Source of the DNA: Cladocopium goreaui
Taxonomy: Eukaryota; Sar; Dinophyceae; Suessiales; Symbiodiniaceae
Assembly: GCA_947184155.2 (NCBI GenBank)
Contig: CAMXCT020000514.1
Location: 50,001-114,000 of the forward strand
Reading direction: 5' to 3'
DNA length: 64,000 nt
Shown here: positions 39,745 through 52,329 of the stretch, piece by piece
Numbering within the stretch: position 1 is the first letter of the stretch
Layout: every line of letters begins with the position of its first letter
Notes under the pieces: generated by a model
What the model was told of the DNA's origin: nothing
What the model saw: only the letters and a program-made list of their open reading frames with translations
Databases searched by the model: none
Translations under genes and position numbers: made by a program

Positions 39745-41076
39745 GAAAGAGTCAGAAGAAAGAGGATGCAGGTGCGCGAAAAATAGACAAGTCGCAATTC
39801 ACGGTGGTAGAAAAGTACGCTCCGGCCGGTCGAAAAATAGGCTTGCTAAAGCGGCGGGTGCGGAGCCATCTGGCCAGATGAGACATGAAAGATTGCACGC
39901 CGTTGGGGCGCGAATCACATTTTGAAGTTGAGATGTTCAAAAAGTGCACGCCGCTGTGGTGCGAAGCACATTTCGAAGTCAAAATGTGCAAAACACACCA
40001 CGTCCGGACAAGCACCACCACCACCACCACCACAACAACAACAACAACCACCACGGACAATGACGACGACGACGATGACGGCTGCTGCTGCTACTACTAC
40101 TTCTACTACTGCCCCTACTCCTTCTCCTACTACTACTTCTTCTTACTACTACCTACTACTACCTCTACTTACTACTACCCTACTGCACATACATTTACAT
40201 CTACAACGGCAACGGCAACAGCAACAGCAACAACAACAGCAACAACAGCAACAACAGCAACAACAACAACAACTACTACTACTACTACTACTCCAACTCC
40301 AACTCCAGCTCCAACTCCAACTCCACTACGCACCACTTCACCACTTTACACTACCACTAGCACTACCACTACCACTACAACAACAACAACAGCAGCAACT
40401 GCCACCACTACTACTACTCCTCCTTCTACTACAACTGCAACTACAACAACTACAGCTACGACTACAAATACCACTACACTACAACTACAGCGATAACTAC
40501 AACTACAACCCCACTACACTACACTCCACTACATCACACTACAACCACAACTACAACAACTACACCAACAACAATTACTACTACAACTACTAGAGCTACA
40601 GCGGCTACAACTACAAGATTGCAATTACAACAACATCAACCACAGCGCAATTCAACTACACCACAATACAAATGCAACTACAACTACAGCTACAACTCCT
40701 CTACACTACGACTATACCCTCCACTTCACCACGCTTCACCACCACTACACTACAACTACAACTGCAACTACAACTACAACTACAGCGACTACTACAGTTA
40801 CAGCTACAACTGCAACATTACAACTACAACTACATCAACTACAGCTACAACTTCACTACAATACGACTACAACTGCAACTGCAACTACAAATAATACTTT
40901 GCTCTACACTCTACACCACACTACATCCAGCAGTTGTGGCTGAGGTGACCACTGCAGCCACTCCAAAAAGCACAACTCCAACCACCTTTCGGTCCATCAA
41001 TGCATCACAACAACTCACCTCTCCTATAGTGTCCTATCTTTGAAACTTCCGCCACCGCCTTGTGCGGGACTACTGG
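39745..41076 (-). repeat. Dispersed dinoflagellate repeat element, minus orientation
   Basis: Read on the minus strand from 41,076: head AQGGGGSFK, then WTERWLELCFLEWLQW (about 40,930-41,010), a long TAG/TTG triplet array, two 51-bp tandem units (39,893-39,994; read as CASHHSGVHFLNISTSK), then HLARWLRTRRFSKPIF and FRAPASSFF. These peptides recur in many dinoflagellate gene models as I remember them, but stops interrupt the frames, so I treat it as a non-coding dispersed element. The head alone recurs at 1-60. Confidence 0.65.
40012..40895. repeat. Triplet-phased CAC/CAA/CTA array
   Basis: About 880 bp made almost only of ACN/CAN/CTN triplets, phased long enough to give plus frames of 200+ codons rich in Thr, Gln, Leu and Tyr. 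It belongs to the dispersed element above; no promoter, start context or splice site suggests a real protein. Confidence 0.9.
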
Positions 41077-41087
41077 TAATTGTCAAT

Positions 41088-41152
41088 GATGGTCGATGAT
41101 GGCCAATGATGGTTGATGATGGTCAATGATGGTTAATGATTGTCAATAATGT
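41088..41152. repeat. GGTCAATGAT tandem repeat
   Basis: Imperfect 10-12-bp units (GATGGTCGATGATGGCCAAT..), directly beside the dispersed element. Confidence 0.8.
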
Positions 41153-41904
41153 GAGGGGAGAACTTGCAAGAAAACCCTTCAGTTCGGCGTAAAAACAATG
41201 GTCTCATCCAAAAAAAAAAACGCAAACCAATCCAGTGATGGGGGTGTCCATCCCAAAAGTTAGGAGGGATCCAATGAAACATATGAAAAAAAAGCACCAA
41301 TCAAGCAAACCATGTTTTTGGGGAACCAAAATCTAGGTTTGACTTCAGCCAACACTGGGACATGGGGCACAAGCCATGAGTTGTGCAAAAAATATTGGTG
41401 CGTTTCCAGCGTGTTCTGCGGGAAACGAGGGTTTTTTTAATAAACATACGTATGTTTACACTCATCAATCCTGTGCAGTTTGCGCGCTTCGAAAGGTGGG
41501 ACCCAAACTTGGACAGTTTGCGGCTTAGCCTGCAACCTGTACCCAACACAACCAACTACACGTACTTGGTATACTCGATCAAAAGCACACGCCCATCGCA
41601 CATAGTAATTGTATATCAGTAAATAAAAACAAATGAATCTCAGGTCATTGAGGTGGCGGGTCAAGTGAACCATGAAACCTACCATGGTTCTTGTACTAAA
41701 CCGACCAATGAGGTAAACCGAATAATGAACCATCCTCAATTGCGGTTTATTCTTGGATATATTATATATAATTATATATAATATACAGTACCCCGAACAA
41801 TGGGATGATTTAAAATGACCCGCAGTCATGCTTGGTCACTAGGATGGTTCATGGCATTGGCTTTACCTCACTACTGTATGACACCGGAGGGTAAACCGAC
41901 GTCC

Positions 41905-42003
41905 CATTGATTTGATTAAATCCCTTTAAATCCCATTAGATCCCATGAAATCCGAATAACATCCGATTAAATCCGCAGTAAATCCGATTAAATCCGCATT
42001 AGA
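41905..42003. repeat. ATCCGATTAA / ATCCCATTA tandem
   Basis: Repeated AAATCCGATTAAATCCGCA units preceded by ATCCCATTAGATCCC variants, adjacent to the candidate exon at 42,113. Confidence 0.8.
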
Positions 42004-42112
42004 ATCACCATGACCCACAGGTTTTTTCAGTTGATCCCTCGTCCATCCCCCCATCCCTGCCGGTGCCCTTCGTCCGGCCATAAGGTCGGAGTATTTTCCC
42101 ACCAGCAGCTTC

Positions 42113-42173
42113 GAGAGCAAGCTTCGCCTCATTGTTCGATATTGTTCGTGGCAAAAAAGTGATGCAAAGCCAC
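42113..42173 (-). CDS. Candidate exon
   Basis: The acceptor GCTTCAGCAG|GTGG and a donor GCTG|GTGGGA bound 61 bp; the frame reading FCHEQYRTMRRSLLSKLL stays open to about 42,020 (KYSDLMAGRRAPAGMGGW). An alternative frame reads NNEAKLALEAAGGKILRPYG. Frame and 3' end unresolved. Confidence 0.45.
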
Positions 42174-42269
42174 CTGCTGAAGCATAGCCATTCAAGTATT
42201 TGTTGGTTAATCATCATAAACAATATCGAATGTAGTTAACAATGGTTCATACGGGTTGATAATGCTTAT

Positions 42270-42375
42270 AATAATGATTAATCAATGCTTAATCATGATT
42301 AATAATGGTTAATAATGGTTAATACTGGTTAATAGTGGTTAGTAATAGCTAATAATGGTGAGCAGTGGTTAACTA
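42270..42375. repeat. TAATGGTTAA tandem repeat
   Basis: About ten imperfect copies of a 10-bp TAAT(A/G)GTTAA unit. Similar patches occur near 11,080 and 49,540-49,680. Confidence 0.8.
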
Positions 42376-43734
42376 AACAACTTTCATAATGTAGATCAGA
42401 ATCATGATGGAGAATTTAGATTGCCATGGCGAAAATAATCCCAATCATCATAGTCAACCAGTCAACAATGGTTAAAATGGTTGTACACCTTGAAGTTATA
42501 TGAACTTAAGGTGATGATATTCACCTTGGAGCAGGCCACCGTCCTAAATAAAGTACACCAATTTTCTAATGTTTTTGAGAGGTATCTTGAAATCTTAATA
42601 GATGTACTATATATATATGTGTGTGTGGGTGTGTACTACTGTATGTGTGATCATTTGTTAATGTCTGTATTTGTGATGTATTATGTAGTTATGTGGCAGT
42701 TATGTGCATATAATCAATCTATTATTTCTTTTCTCTCTTGATTCTCTGGTGGAAACCTGAAATATGAAACAAACGCTCGACATCCTCTCAAATGTTCAAG
42801 AGCTTTCCATCAATACATTTCTCAAGACCGGCTTTGCCTGACTACAAATTGGAGCTCCCAGGGGAAAAACATGGAAAAACACTATCTGGATGATTGCATA
42901 AAAAAGGGACGCGTAATCTCATGTCGGAAATAATATGAAATAATTAACTTTGGGTTGATAGTTACTCGGGTTTAACAATGTTTCACCACCTATATCGTGA
43001 GCACATCAACCACACAGCGAAACCAAACTGCACTAACTCCGTAACTCCCCCTTGGTTCAGCGGCGAATGGATCCACTTGTAGATCAGCTGGTCGTGGACC
43101 CTGGCTGATGATGCCTGGCACCAACATTGACGGCGTTGAGCCACAACCGTTGCATTTGAGTATCCATGACTTTTACATGGCAGGTCCCTTACGTGGTTCC
43201 GAAATGTTCCGAATCACTGGAAAATGTCTGAGTCTGAACATGTCAGACTCACTGCCAAATCTGGGCTGTTGACTGAACATCATTGATGAAGATATGGCAA
43301 ACACAAATCCAAGCAAATCCAGAGGCGTGAGACTCACAGCATGGTTCTGTGAATAATCTGCTGGGTGGACAGAGTTTGGATCATGGATCATGAGCTGCAC
43401 GTACTCTGCCTCTCTCTCTCTCTCTCTGTGACTTCATTACATGCCACAACCATCCGCATTTTGTATGCCTACTCAGTCATGATTACCAAATACTACAGTA
43501 GCATCATCTGCATTTGTGCGCATACATGCAACATACCTGAAAACTAAAGTATATATATATATATTATTATATATGATTATATATGTATGTATGCATGTGT
43601 GTGTACAATTATGGGATTTGATGATAAATTAGAACAATGATATATCAATCAATATCAATCATTACATTAAAATGTAATATTATTATTCAATGTAATTACA
43701 ATGATTCCAACATCTTCCAAGCATGTTTTCATAC

Positions 43735-43818
43735 TTTTTCGCTGCCGGGCTCGCCTGATAGGTGAAATTCATCCCCAGCATCTCCAGACGAAGACTGGTC
43801 ACCTCTGTCACCACCGAC
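43735..43818 (-). CDS. Candidate 28-codon exon, phase 0
   Basis: The acceptor GCTCCTCCCAG|GTC and donor AAA|GTATGA enclose exactly 84 bp reading VGGDRGDQSSSGDAGDEF then HLSGEPGSEK. Acidic, disordered composition. Borders and frame agree. Confidence 0.6.
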
Positions 43819-44284
43819 CTGGGAGGAGCTACAGCGGCGCTTTCTTTTGGGATAGTTGGAGGATGTTAGAGGTAATCTGGACTGAACCAATAGATTAATT
43901 AATTGGATTAGCAATGATTATCATCACTGATCATCACCACGGAAATAGGGGATCGTTCCATTCTGTGCGACGTTCCATTAGCATGTTTGACTCTCCGACA
44001 TGAATGGAAATCACCAGAAAGCAGCGGGATAGATACCCCAAAACATGCTCAACTTGTTGTAGAATATTACAGGATGGCGTTGGAGGATGTTGGAGGGTGT
44101 TGGAGCCGGCCTCCAATCATATATATAAGTCAAGTTGCTAAGGAACAGCTGCCAAAACGTGTCAAGAGGCTATCAGATTCTGATGTTCATGTTGATGGCT
44201 TTGAAGCTTACAATCCCAATAAAGATCATGCAAGATCCAGCCGCTGATTGATCCCGAACAAACAAAAGTAAATCCATGGTCACC

Positions 44285-44390
44285 TTAGGAGCCTGGAGCT
44301 TTCTCAACGCCCAGGGGCGGCTTGTTGCAGTACCACCAGCAGCCCCAGAAATGCAAATTTCGGAACTTGGATGACAGAACCGCCGCCTCC
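44285..44390 (-). CDS. Weak candidate exon
   Basis: The acceptor GCCGGAG|GCG opens AAVLSSKFRNLHFWGCWW then CNKPPLGVEKAPGS and a TAA. A second frame is hydrophobic (KFAFLGLLVVLQQ). Borders poor. Confidence 0.3.
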
Positions 44391-44783
44391 GGCGCTGAGA
44401 TCTACCCAAAGGCCTTGGAGAACTCCATGGTGCTACTACGAGTACCAGGAAATGTGTACCGTGTATTACCATGTATTACCTGTATAGCTCTTTGGAGATG
44501 ATCCAAAATAAACAATTGTCATCGGAGACTGTGGTTCTGTCATATATGATGTCATCCTGCTTTTCGGAATCACCTGTGAAATGGTACTTAGATGAGCCAT
44601 GGGATCAGCGATTCCTGGTTAGAGACTGGGTTATAAACCACAACAAATCCCAATTGGAATCCATTTGCATGTTTTTTGTTTAAACATCTAGTAAACCACT
44701 ATAGTCATCCCAATTATATAGAATCCATTTACTAACCATTGTAATTAGTAGATTATAAACCACCATATCCCAATTCTAACTGG

Positions 44784-44912
44784 TTAACTCCATGGCCCAT
44801 GGAGATCCACGGCCTCATGTTGGTCGTTGCGACTCAGCACGGTGAAGAGGAACTTCACCGTGGGATTGGCTTCACAAAGGTGGCCTCGAAACAGCAAAAA
44901 CCGGCATGGCGC
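44784..44912 (-). CDS. Candidate (possibly terminal) exon
   Basis: The acceptor GGTGACCCCAG|GCG opens 42 codons, APCRFLLFRGHLCEANPTVK, then FLFTVLSRNDQHEAVDLHGP and WS-stop (TAA at 44,784-44,786). It could be the 3' end of a gene or splice out earlier. A plus-strand ORF over the same bases (MEIHGLMLVVATQHGEEEL) is an alternative. Confidence 0.5.
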   Translation of the reverse strand, partial: APCRFLLFRGHLCEANPTVKFLFTVLSRNDQHEAVDLHGPWS

Positions 44913-45328
44913 CTGGGGTCACCAAAAGGATCCAAAGGGAACGGAAGACCAAGACAAGTAGATCAAGTAGTGATTACTGGGGATTCATGCGAATTCATGG
45001 AATTTTATGATGATTGAAATTGAACATGATTACACTTGAAAGAATGTGGATTTCAGAATGAACAGCGTAGAATTCACAAGCAAAATTGAGGGTAAACCAT
45101 GTGGGTTTTCAGGATGACGTGAATAATTAGTTGGTTGCAAACACGCCAAATGTTGAAGGCTCCGATACATCACGGTTGGAGATCATTGTTTTTTCACTGT
45201 GAAACATATAATGAACCAACTATATAATCCGGGGCAAGTCTGGCCGGTATCAGAGAATAATTTGAAGAATTTCGCCGGTGCCTGAGTCTGTACAAAATTG
45301 GAAGCTTCAAAAATTGGATCTAGACAAC

Positions 45329-45417
45329 CCCCCATAGGCAGTTCACTTGCTTGTTCCTCATCTTTTGAACTTTTCTGAACCTCGTCTGCATGCTCTAGAA
45401 AGCCACCCGCGTCTGGC
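45329..45417 (-). CDS. Candidate acidic exon
   Basis: The acceptor GATCTTTAG|GCC and donor GGGG|GTTGTC bound 89 bp reading PDAGGFLEHADEVQKSSKDE then EQASELPMG. Composition is convincingly coding. Confidence 0.5.
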
Positions 45418-46374
45418 CTAAAGATCGAAGTTCAGCAGCCCCCACCTCAGGTACAGCCAAGGTACATGACCACAAACATTAACATGTGAAAGGCATGAGG
45501 TCAGCTATCCAATGAGATCTATCAAACATGTAATATGACGTAGATAAATGTGTTTTTGCAAAAGCATATGTGGCTTTCGGCTTTTGACATGCGACAATGG
45601 AATTTGCTGTTGTAACCGCGAGGATGGCAAAACCAGATGGATACCATGGAAAGAGTTGCCCGGTCATGGCTGATAAACCCCAACAAATGCGCCCGGCTGT
45701 AACGCGCAACAAAAAATGAAAGCATCTACCCTCCGGAAAAAAAACAACTGAAAACATATGATAACACTAAAATGACCGAATAAGAGAATCTGTAGATCTT
45801 GATATAACATGTCTACTTGGCATTGCCATGTTTGCTCGCCAAGCATGGCTATCTGATAATACCCGGCTGCAAACGGATCGCCTTACAACGTCACACAGGT
45901 CTATAAAGCCGTTAAACACATATTTACCGCACAAAGAAGTTTTAAACAAAAAATCCCAGCACGAACAGATTAATCATTAACCATCACGAATCGTTAATCA
46001 TCATTAATCATCATGAATCATTGATCATCGTTTGTATCTGCTGATTGATCATCATTTTCACCCGGCAAAGCCATTTCCCAACACCCAGTAGGTGCCATCG
46101 GCCAAAGTACCGCATCACCGGCCAGTTTGAGGCTGGGATTCACCTGCGCGGGCCCGTCCTCGTGACCCAGCCCGGCCCAAGGCTGGGATTAAAAAAACTC
46201 GATTGAAATCCTTCGTTCCTATTCATTTGATCGATTTTTATAGTGATTGTCCCAGTTCCATGGATCATTTTTATATATGTTTATAGTAATTACTGCCAGG
46301 TCAATGCCCGAAGATCCAAGTGATTTTCGATCGGACCTGGCCATTTTCACCTAGAAAGTCACCATTTCAAGACA

Positions 46375-46463
46375 GGTCAATCGGCATCGCACCGCCCGAC
46401 GCATGCCCATCCGCAAAGACCTCAGCAACATCTGCGGCGTTTCGAGCTCTGGTGGCTTGCTGA
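46375..46463 (-). CDS. Candidate exon
   Basis: After CCACGTCAG the minus strand reads QATRARNAADVAEVFADGHA then SGGAMPIDL, clearly protein-like. A GTGCGA donor inside would shorten it. Confidence 0.5.
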
Positions 46464-46785
46464 CGTGGGCTCTATATCTATGGCTAAAGAAATAACAGTC
46501 AAAAAAGAAAAACAGCAATTCAAAGTTCTAGTTCGGAAAATCACGTGGTGAGATTTAATTCAGAATATTTAAATGGTCCATTTTCCATAGGCCCCACTTG
46601 CAGCCAAGCAAACGCTTCGTCCCATAAGGCCGCCACAGGGCCAGTGAGAAGTCCCGACACAAGGGCAGAAGCAAGGCGTCTAAGACCTCTTTGGAGATAA
46701 CATGATATCTAGGCAAGGTATCTCCAAGGTCGTATGACGCGGTATGAACCTGCCAAAATGGTGATCTTAATGGTGATATAACCAT

Positions 46786-46820
<35 letters not shown>

Positions 46821-47784
46821 CATAGATAGATAGATAGATAGACAGATAGACAGATAGACAGATAGACAGATAGACAGATAGACAGATAGATAGATAGGAT
46901 AGATAGGATAGATAGGATAGATAGGATAGATAGGGTAGATAGGATAGATAGGGTAGATAGGGTAGATAGGATAGATAGGATAGATAGGATAGATAGGATA
47001 TATAGATAGATAGACAGATAGATAGATAGATAGACAGAGAGATAGATAGATGGATAGGATAGATAGGATAGATAGGATAGATAGGATAGATAGGGTAGAT
47101 AGGATAGATAGGGTAGATAGGATAGATAGGATAGATAGGATAGATAGGATAGATAGGATAGATAGATAGACAGATAGATAGATAGATAGAGAGATAGATA
47201 GATAGATAGACAGATAGATAGATAGATAGACAGACAGATAGATAGATAGATAGACATAGATAGATAGACATAGATAGATAGAAATAGATAGATAGATAGA
47301 TAGATACATAGATAGATAGAAATAGATAGAAATAGATAGAAATAGATAGAAATAGATAGAAATAGATAGATAAGCATAGATAGATAGGCATAGATAGAAA
47401 GGCATAGATAGATAGAGATAGATAGATAGATAGATAGAAATAGATAGAAATAGATAGATAGATAGATAGATAGAAAGATAGATAGATAGATAGATATGAT
47501 AGATATGATATGATAGATACGTAGATAGATAAGTGGATAGATAAGCAGATAGATAAGTAGATAGATAAGTAGATAGATAAGTAGATAGATAGATAAGTAG
47601 ATAGGTAGATAGATAGATAGATAGGTAGATAGATAGATAGATAGATCGATAGATCGATGGATGGATGGATGGATAGATAGATAGATACATAGATAAGTAG
47701 ATAGATAGATAAGTAGATAGATAGATAAGTAGATAGATAGATAAGTAGATAGATAGATAAGTAGATAGATAGATAGATAAGTAG

Positions 47785-47815
<31 letters not shown>

Positions 47816-48130
47816 GATAGATAGATCGATTGATAGACAGATAGACAGATAGAGAGATAGATTGATAGATTGATAGATTGATAGATTGATAGATTGATAG
47901 ATTGATAGATACATAGATAGATAGAAAGATAGAAAGATGGAAAGAAAGAAAGATAGAACGAAACATAGATAGATAGATAAATAGATATATAGATAGATAG
48001 ATAGATAGATAGACAAATAGATTAGTTAGTTAGTTAGTCCGTCAGTTAGTTAGTTAGATAGATAGGTAGATAGATAGATAGATAGGTATATAGATAGGTA
48101 GGTAGGTAGATAGATAGATAGATAGATAAT

Positions 48131-48168
<38 letters not shown>

Positions 48169-48265
48169 CAAATAGACAAATAGATGGAGAGATAGACAAA
48201 TAGATGGAGAGATAGAGATATAGAGAGATAGATAGAGAGACAGAGCTAGAGATATAGATATAGAT
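46786..48265. repeat. Long GATA array with 9-bp GGATAGATA higher-order blocks
   Basis: About 1.5 kb of GATA repeats. Two blocks (about 46,895-46,995 and 47,055-47,165) are built from a 9-bp AGGATAGAT unit, and others from GATAGACA, GATAGAAA, GATAAGTA and GATAGATT. Minus frames up to 435 codons encode only Tyr/Leu/Ser/Ile/Pro repeats and are not genes. Confidence 0.95.
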
Positions 48266-48814
48266 ATATATATACATATATTGGGTAAATTACAATAATT
48301 CACTAACCTGAAATAAACTGATTTGGATTGATGTGGGAATACTTCCCCCTACATGAGCCATGCTTCCAGTGAGGGGGAACAGTGAGGTCGTTATAGTTTA
48401 CCCAGATGATATCCCGAGACTGCGGCATTGATAATACATGATTATATATATGATGTGTAAACTTGTATAAACCCTCTGATTAAGACATATTCCGATCCCA
48501 ATTTAATGAATGGATCCAATAATTACTAAGCTGACTGAACTGAAGGGTGTTTATCAAGAGAAATCAGAAATCGCAGGTATGGCTGACAATTTGGGAATCT
48601 TGGGGACACAAATGGATATGATCAACAAAACGAACACAACTAAACTGAAACAACAGAAAAATCGGGGCTAGTACCGCATTTTCTGGAAATTGTAGAACCC
48701 CAATTCTCAGAGACCCCGATATTGACACTTAAAGGCCATCTGAGCATCGGCTTGTCAGTGAGGCTCAAGGGTTCCCCCCTGGAACCAGCCGCCAGCCGGT
48801 CTAATACCAAGTAA

Positions 48815-48990
48815 CCATGAATCCCCCGGGATATTGGGCATGGCGGCATGGCTCAAATTGGACAGCAGGGCATGCCACCACGGGGGTCCAGGCTTCCACC
48901 CAATGGAATTCCCAGAGGGCCTGCTGTGGGCTCGGTACGAAGACTGACTCGCTGAGGTCTGCATCCAAGATGTCAGCGGACCTTGTCACG
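48815..48990 (-). CDS. Candidate coding island
   Basis: One minus frame reads SADILDADLSESVFVPSPQQ, then LWEFHWVEAWTPVVACPAV, then FEPCRHAQYPGGFMVTW. Neighbouring frames are also open from 48,650 to 49,040, so exact exons are unresolved, but the region is GC-rich and coding-like. Confidence 0.45.
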
Positions 48991-49444
48991 CAACAGTTGG
49001 GACTTTGATATCCCACGCAAAAAACATCAGCAACTCCAGTCAACAGTAGTCATCGATGCCAAGAAAAGTAACTCGGCCCGACCCCTGATGAACAAACATC
49101 TATTATTATACATGCGAAGAGTTGGGCCATAGGGAACATGGCAACCCGAAATCCACTTCCACCAGCCAGTCTTACCCTGGGCAGCCTTAAACTGTATACA
49201 TTTGGGGTCGGATCTCCATCAAATACGACGCCTCTAATTTCACCCCGCAAGAAATCATGATGTTAAGTTAAGGCCTTAGAATTTTTAGAAATGTTGCAGG
49301 TCCTAGAAAAATTACCCAAGGGAAAATCATGGAACATCCCGAAAAAACTGGGAAGATCCCCTGTTTTTTCGCTCTCCGCCTGGCTTCGTCACGTGTCCAC
49401 CGCGTCCCGCCGCAGCGAGCTGCGGCCCCCGACGGTGGCCTCAC

Positions 49445-49495
49445 CACGCCCCGGCAGTAGCTGAAGCTCTCAGAGGTGCCGCAGGTGATGAAGAC
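49445..49495 (-). CDS. Candidate 17-codon exon, phase 0
   Basis: The acceptor CACCTTAG|GTC and donor GTG|GTGAGG enclose exactly 51 bp reading VFITCGTSESFSYCRGV. Both borders are near consensus. The frame runs on open (RPPSGAAARCGG), so alternative ends exist. Confidence 0.55.
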
Positions 49496-50099
49496 CTAAG
49501 GTGCAGGAGCCACGTTTTTTGACAAAATCTATGAGGAATGATGGTTACTTAATAATGGTTGAATGGTTAATCAATGATTAATAATCCATGGTTGATTAGT
49601 GGTTTGACATCAAAATCTCTTGATGATGGTTAATCATGGTGAATGAATGATGGTTAATGTTCAATTAATCTATGGTTAATGATGCTATTTTGCCGTTGGT
49701 ACAGTCATTGGCTAACGGTTAATGATAAATATAATGGTGATGGTTAATAATTCATAAATGTTGCAATGATAATGGTGAACAATTGGGAATCAAGGTATAT
49801 ATAATCATTGGCAACATTGGTCTATGTTCGTTGGTTAACAATGGTGTCAATTATGGCAAAGGATTTGGACCAATGATTAGTATATAATGAATATCCCCCC
49901 TGGTATTGATATTAGGCACTACCAGGAGTATAATCATGGGTTGTGAATACTCATAATTACTCTAAGAATCTACGGTGAAATAATTTAATACGCTTACATA
50001 ATATGTTTGTTTTGGTGGGATTCATCCCGTGAAACCATTTGGAACATCATTTGGAGATCATCACCACCTGTGTTCCTCATTTTTTCAGATGCTTATATA

Positions 50100-50154
50100 G
50101 CAGCATCCCAGCCTGACCCAGCCCCAGGACCCGGACTGGCTGCAGTGCGCGGAC
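50100..50154 (-). CDS. Candidate exon, strand uncertain
   Basis: The minus acceptor GATGTTCCCAG|GTC opens VRALQPVRVLGLGQAGML. The plus strand also has an acceptor (TTTTTTCAG|ATG) and reads AASQPDPAPGPGLAAVRGPG. Minus is favoured by the general strand bias. Confidence 0.4.
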
Positions 50155-50304
50155 CTGGGAACATCCATTATGATGACCGCTATAAACCTCCACTTTTTGG
50201 ATTGTCCACCATTCATACTGGAATTTATAGATGGTTTTCCCATTTTTGTATTGACTACCTCATTTAGATAGGATGTTCAATTGCCACGCTTGATGAAACC
50301 GGAT

Positions 50305-50440
50305 GGCAGTCACTTCGTCTTCGACTGGGATTGAAGGTACTGTAGTCTTGCTGGGTGAAACGGATAAAGCTGAGATGTCAAGGCTGAGCCATCGTCAAGT
50401 GGACCTTCGCAAGGGAAATTCTCTTGTTCGGTTTTTCCCT
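50305..50440 (-). CDS. Weak candidate exon
   Basis: A minus frame reads EGPLDDGSALTSQLYPFHPA then RLQYLQSQSKTK and a stop. The acceptor may be TTGCGAAG|GTCC. Possible 3'-terminal exon. Confidence 0.35.
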
Positions 50441-51367
50441 CATTTTGACCAAATACTTGTGACATATAAAATATTGTGAGAAAAGAGCGTCCATTTTGGG
50501 TCATACCCTGACCCAATTCCCATCACTTCAGTGACGTCGAATTCATCCATAAGGTGTTGGTTACATATATATGTATATATATATGTATGTATATGTATAT
50601 GTCAATAAACATATATATATATATATGTCTATATAATCCTTTATTGTATAATTATGTTATGTATATATATATATTATGCACACAATGATTCTATTTCATG
50701 TGCATATATCCCATTCCATGACTAAAACATCTAAAACTTAAGCCGCCGAGCGCAATCGGCCACCAACTCATAGGCACCGCCTGAGTGCCAAAGAGCGATA
50801 CTTATGGATGTTCATCCACCCCTAAATATGGTATGATAATATATGAGATATACATAAGATATTTCATATATAATACATACATAATATGTCATATTTTATA
50901 TAAGGTTTATATATATATATATTATAATAACATATTATATACAATATATTAGTATTACATATATATATATAATAATGGTCTCATGACGTCTCATGTAGGT
51001 TCTAACCAATTAAAAATCGATCCCCCACATCTGAGCAATTGCATACGCAATTACCAGCCAATCTGCTTGTGACTTGAAAAAATGAGTATCGACCAATGGC
51101 TGGCCATTCTTCTGATGAAACAAAGAATCTTTAGAGGGATCTTGAGCTATATTGAGGCCATATTTCTGAAGGTTGGTTTTTGCATTGCCTGGTTGGATTG
51201 CCAACGGGTAGGGGTTCACTGATTGCCCATTGGATTTGGACCAGTTGGATCATCCAAATCCACATGATTCCACCAATCTGCTGACTTCGACTTGGGTTTG
51301 CCCAGGGGGAAACATCATATCACAAACATTCACAAACCATCAAATTTCAGGTACGCTTTGAACAAAC

Positions 51368-51451
51368 CCACTTGCCACTTGCCATGGTGTCAGTTGTTGG
51401 ATCAGGTGGTCCTCTGTCTCCATGCTGAGCATCTGGCGCAAAGTCTTGGGC
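51368..51451 (-). CDS. Candidate 28-codon exon, phase 0
   Basis: The acceptor GACGCTCCAG|GCC and donor TGG|GTTTGT enclose exactly 84 bp reading AQDFAPDAQHGDRGPPDP then TTDTMASGKW. Confidence 0.55.
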
Positions 51452-51654
51452 CTGGAGCGTCATCCCATGGGTTTGTCTGAAAATAATGTACCCCACGGTG
51501 CCCCATTCCATTCACTGACCTTTTTTCATCAATGATGATGTTCCGATGTTCCTATTAAAAGCGGTGGAACATAGGGCAGAAACCCAATTCTTCAGACCCA
51601 TCTATGGACAGAAGTTGACACATAAAAGCAGTCGCAGCTTAGGGCCAGGCTTAC

Positions 51655-51777
51655 CACATTGCTCCAGAGTTTTGGTGACTTCGTCCCAACGTCCCTCCAG
51701 CAAGGCGTCTAGGGCCTGAGGCAGCAAGCTCTGGACTAGCCATGGGCGAAAATTGGGGTCGGGGGCTGAAGCAACCA
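51655..51777 (-). CDS. Candidate exon, strongly protein-like
   Basis: It ends at a textbook donor TGTG|GTAAGC. The frame reads SAPDPNFRPWLVQSLLPQAL then DALLEGRWDEVTKTLEQC, two amphipathic helices reminiscent of TPR-like or HEAT-like repeats, though I cannot assign a family. The upstream border may be TTGCTTAG|T or, with phase 0, CCTCAG|GCC at 51,715. Confidence 0.6.
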
Positions 51778-52329
51778 CTAAGCAAAGTTTGGATTTGACA
51801 CAAAGCGGACCTGCTCGTATTATATAACCAGCCGGCCACAACTATGGATTGCTTACGTGATTTTATATGTAGAAAAGTTATAGATGTAGAACCTAGCCTG
51901 GCGATGGAGGCATGATTGTGATGCCAGCGAGACTTGTGGTGCTCATGTCATTGTAAGTCTACCCCGGTCTGCTGCCAAAATTGCAAAAATATGCAAAAAA
52001 TAAAATTGACGATTTCCCTATATAAGTCTCTAATGTGACACCCATAGGGCCCCAGATATAAGGTTCATCGCCCCGTTTACCAGTGGCACATGGTGCTCAA
52101 GAAAGGGGTAGCCCACCAGCTACCTCAAACTGATGGGTCCAACATCGAAGCGCCGCAAAAGCCCACGTTTTGTCACCCCTTCTGCAAACTTGACCGATTT
52201 TCCAGAATGAATCTTGAAGATTCTTGCAACAGGTTGCACATAACCCCTATAATTTTTCACAATCTCCCGATTGACATAGACCCAAATAATAGGGACGTTG
52301 AAGATACCTCTAAATACTGGTGGTTCTCA

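Noticed and set aside
39885..40593. Plus-strand frames of 200+ codons rich in Thr, Gln and Leu
   Set aside because: They arise from triplet-phased low-complexity DNA inside a dispersed repeat; several frames are open at once and none looks selected.
43987..44247. Plus-strand ORF of 86 codons
   Set aside because: No splice borders, isolated on the plus strand; may be chance despite a fairly natural C-terminal half.
44799..45017. Plus-strand ORF of 72 codons (MEIHGLMLVV...)
   Set aside because: The minus strand over the same bases has an acceptor and a more convincing peptide, and the neighbourhood is minus-strand; noted as alternative only.
46555..48016. Minus-strand frames up to 435 codons in the GATA array
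   Set aside because: The product is only Tyr/Leu/Ser/Ile/Pro repeats dictated by a tetranucleotide array; no border, start context or complexity.
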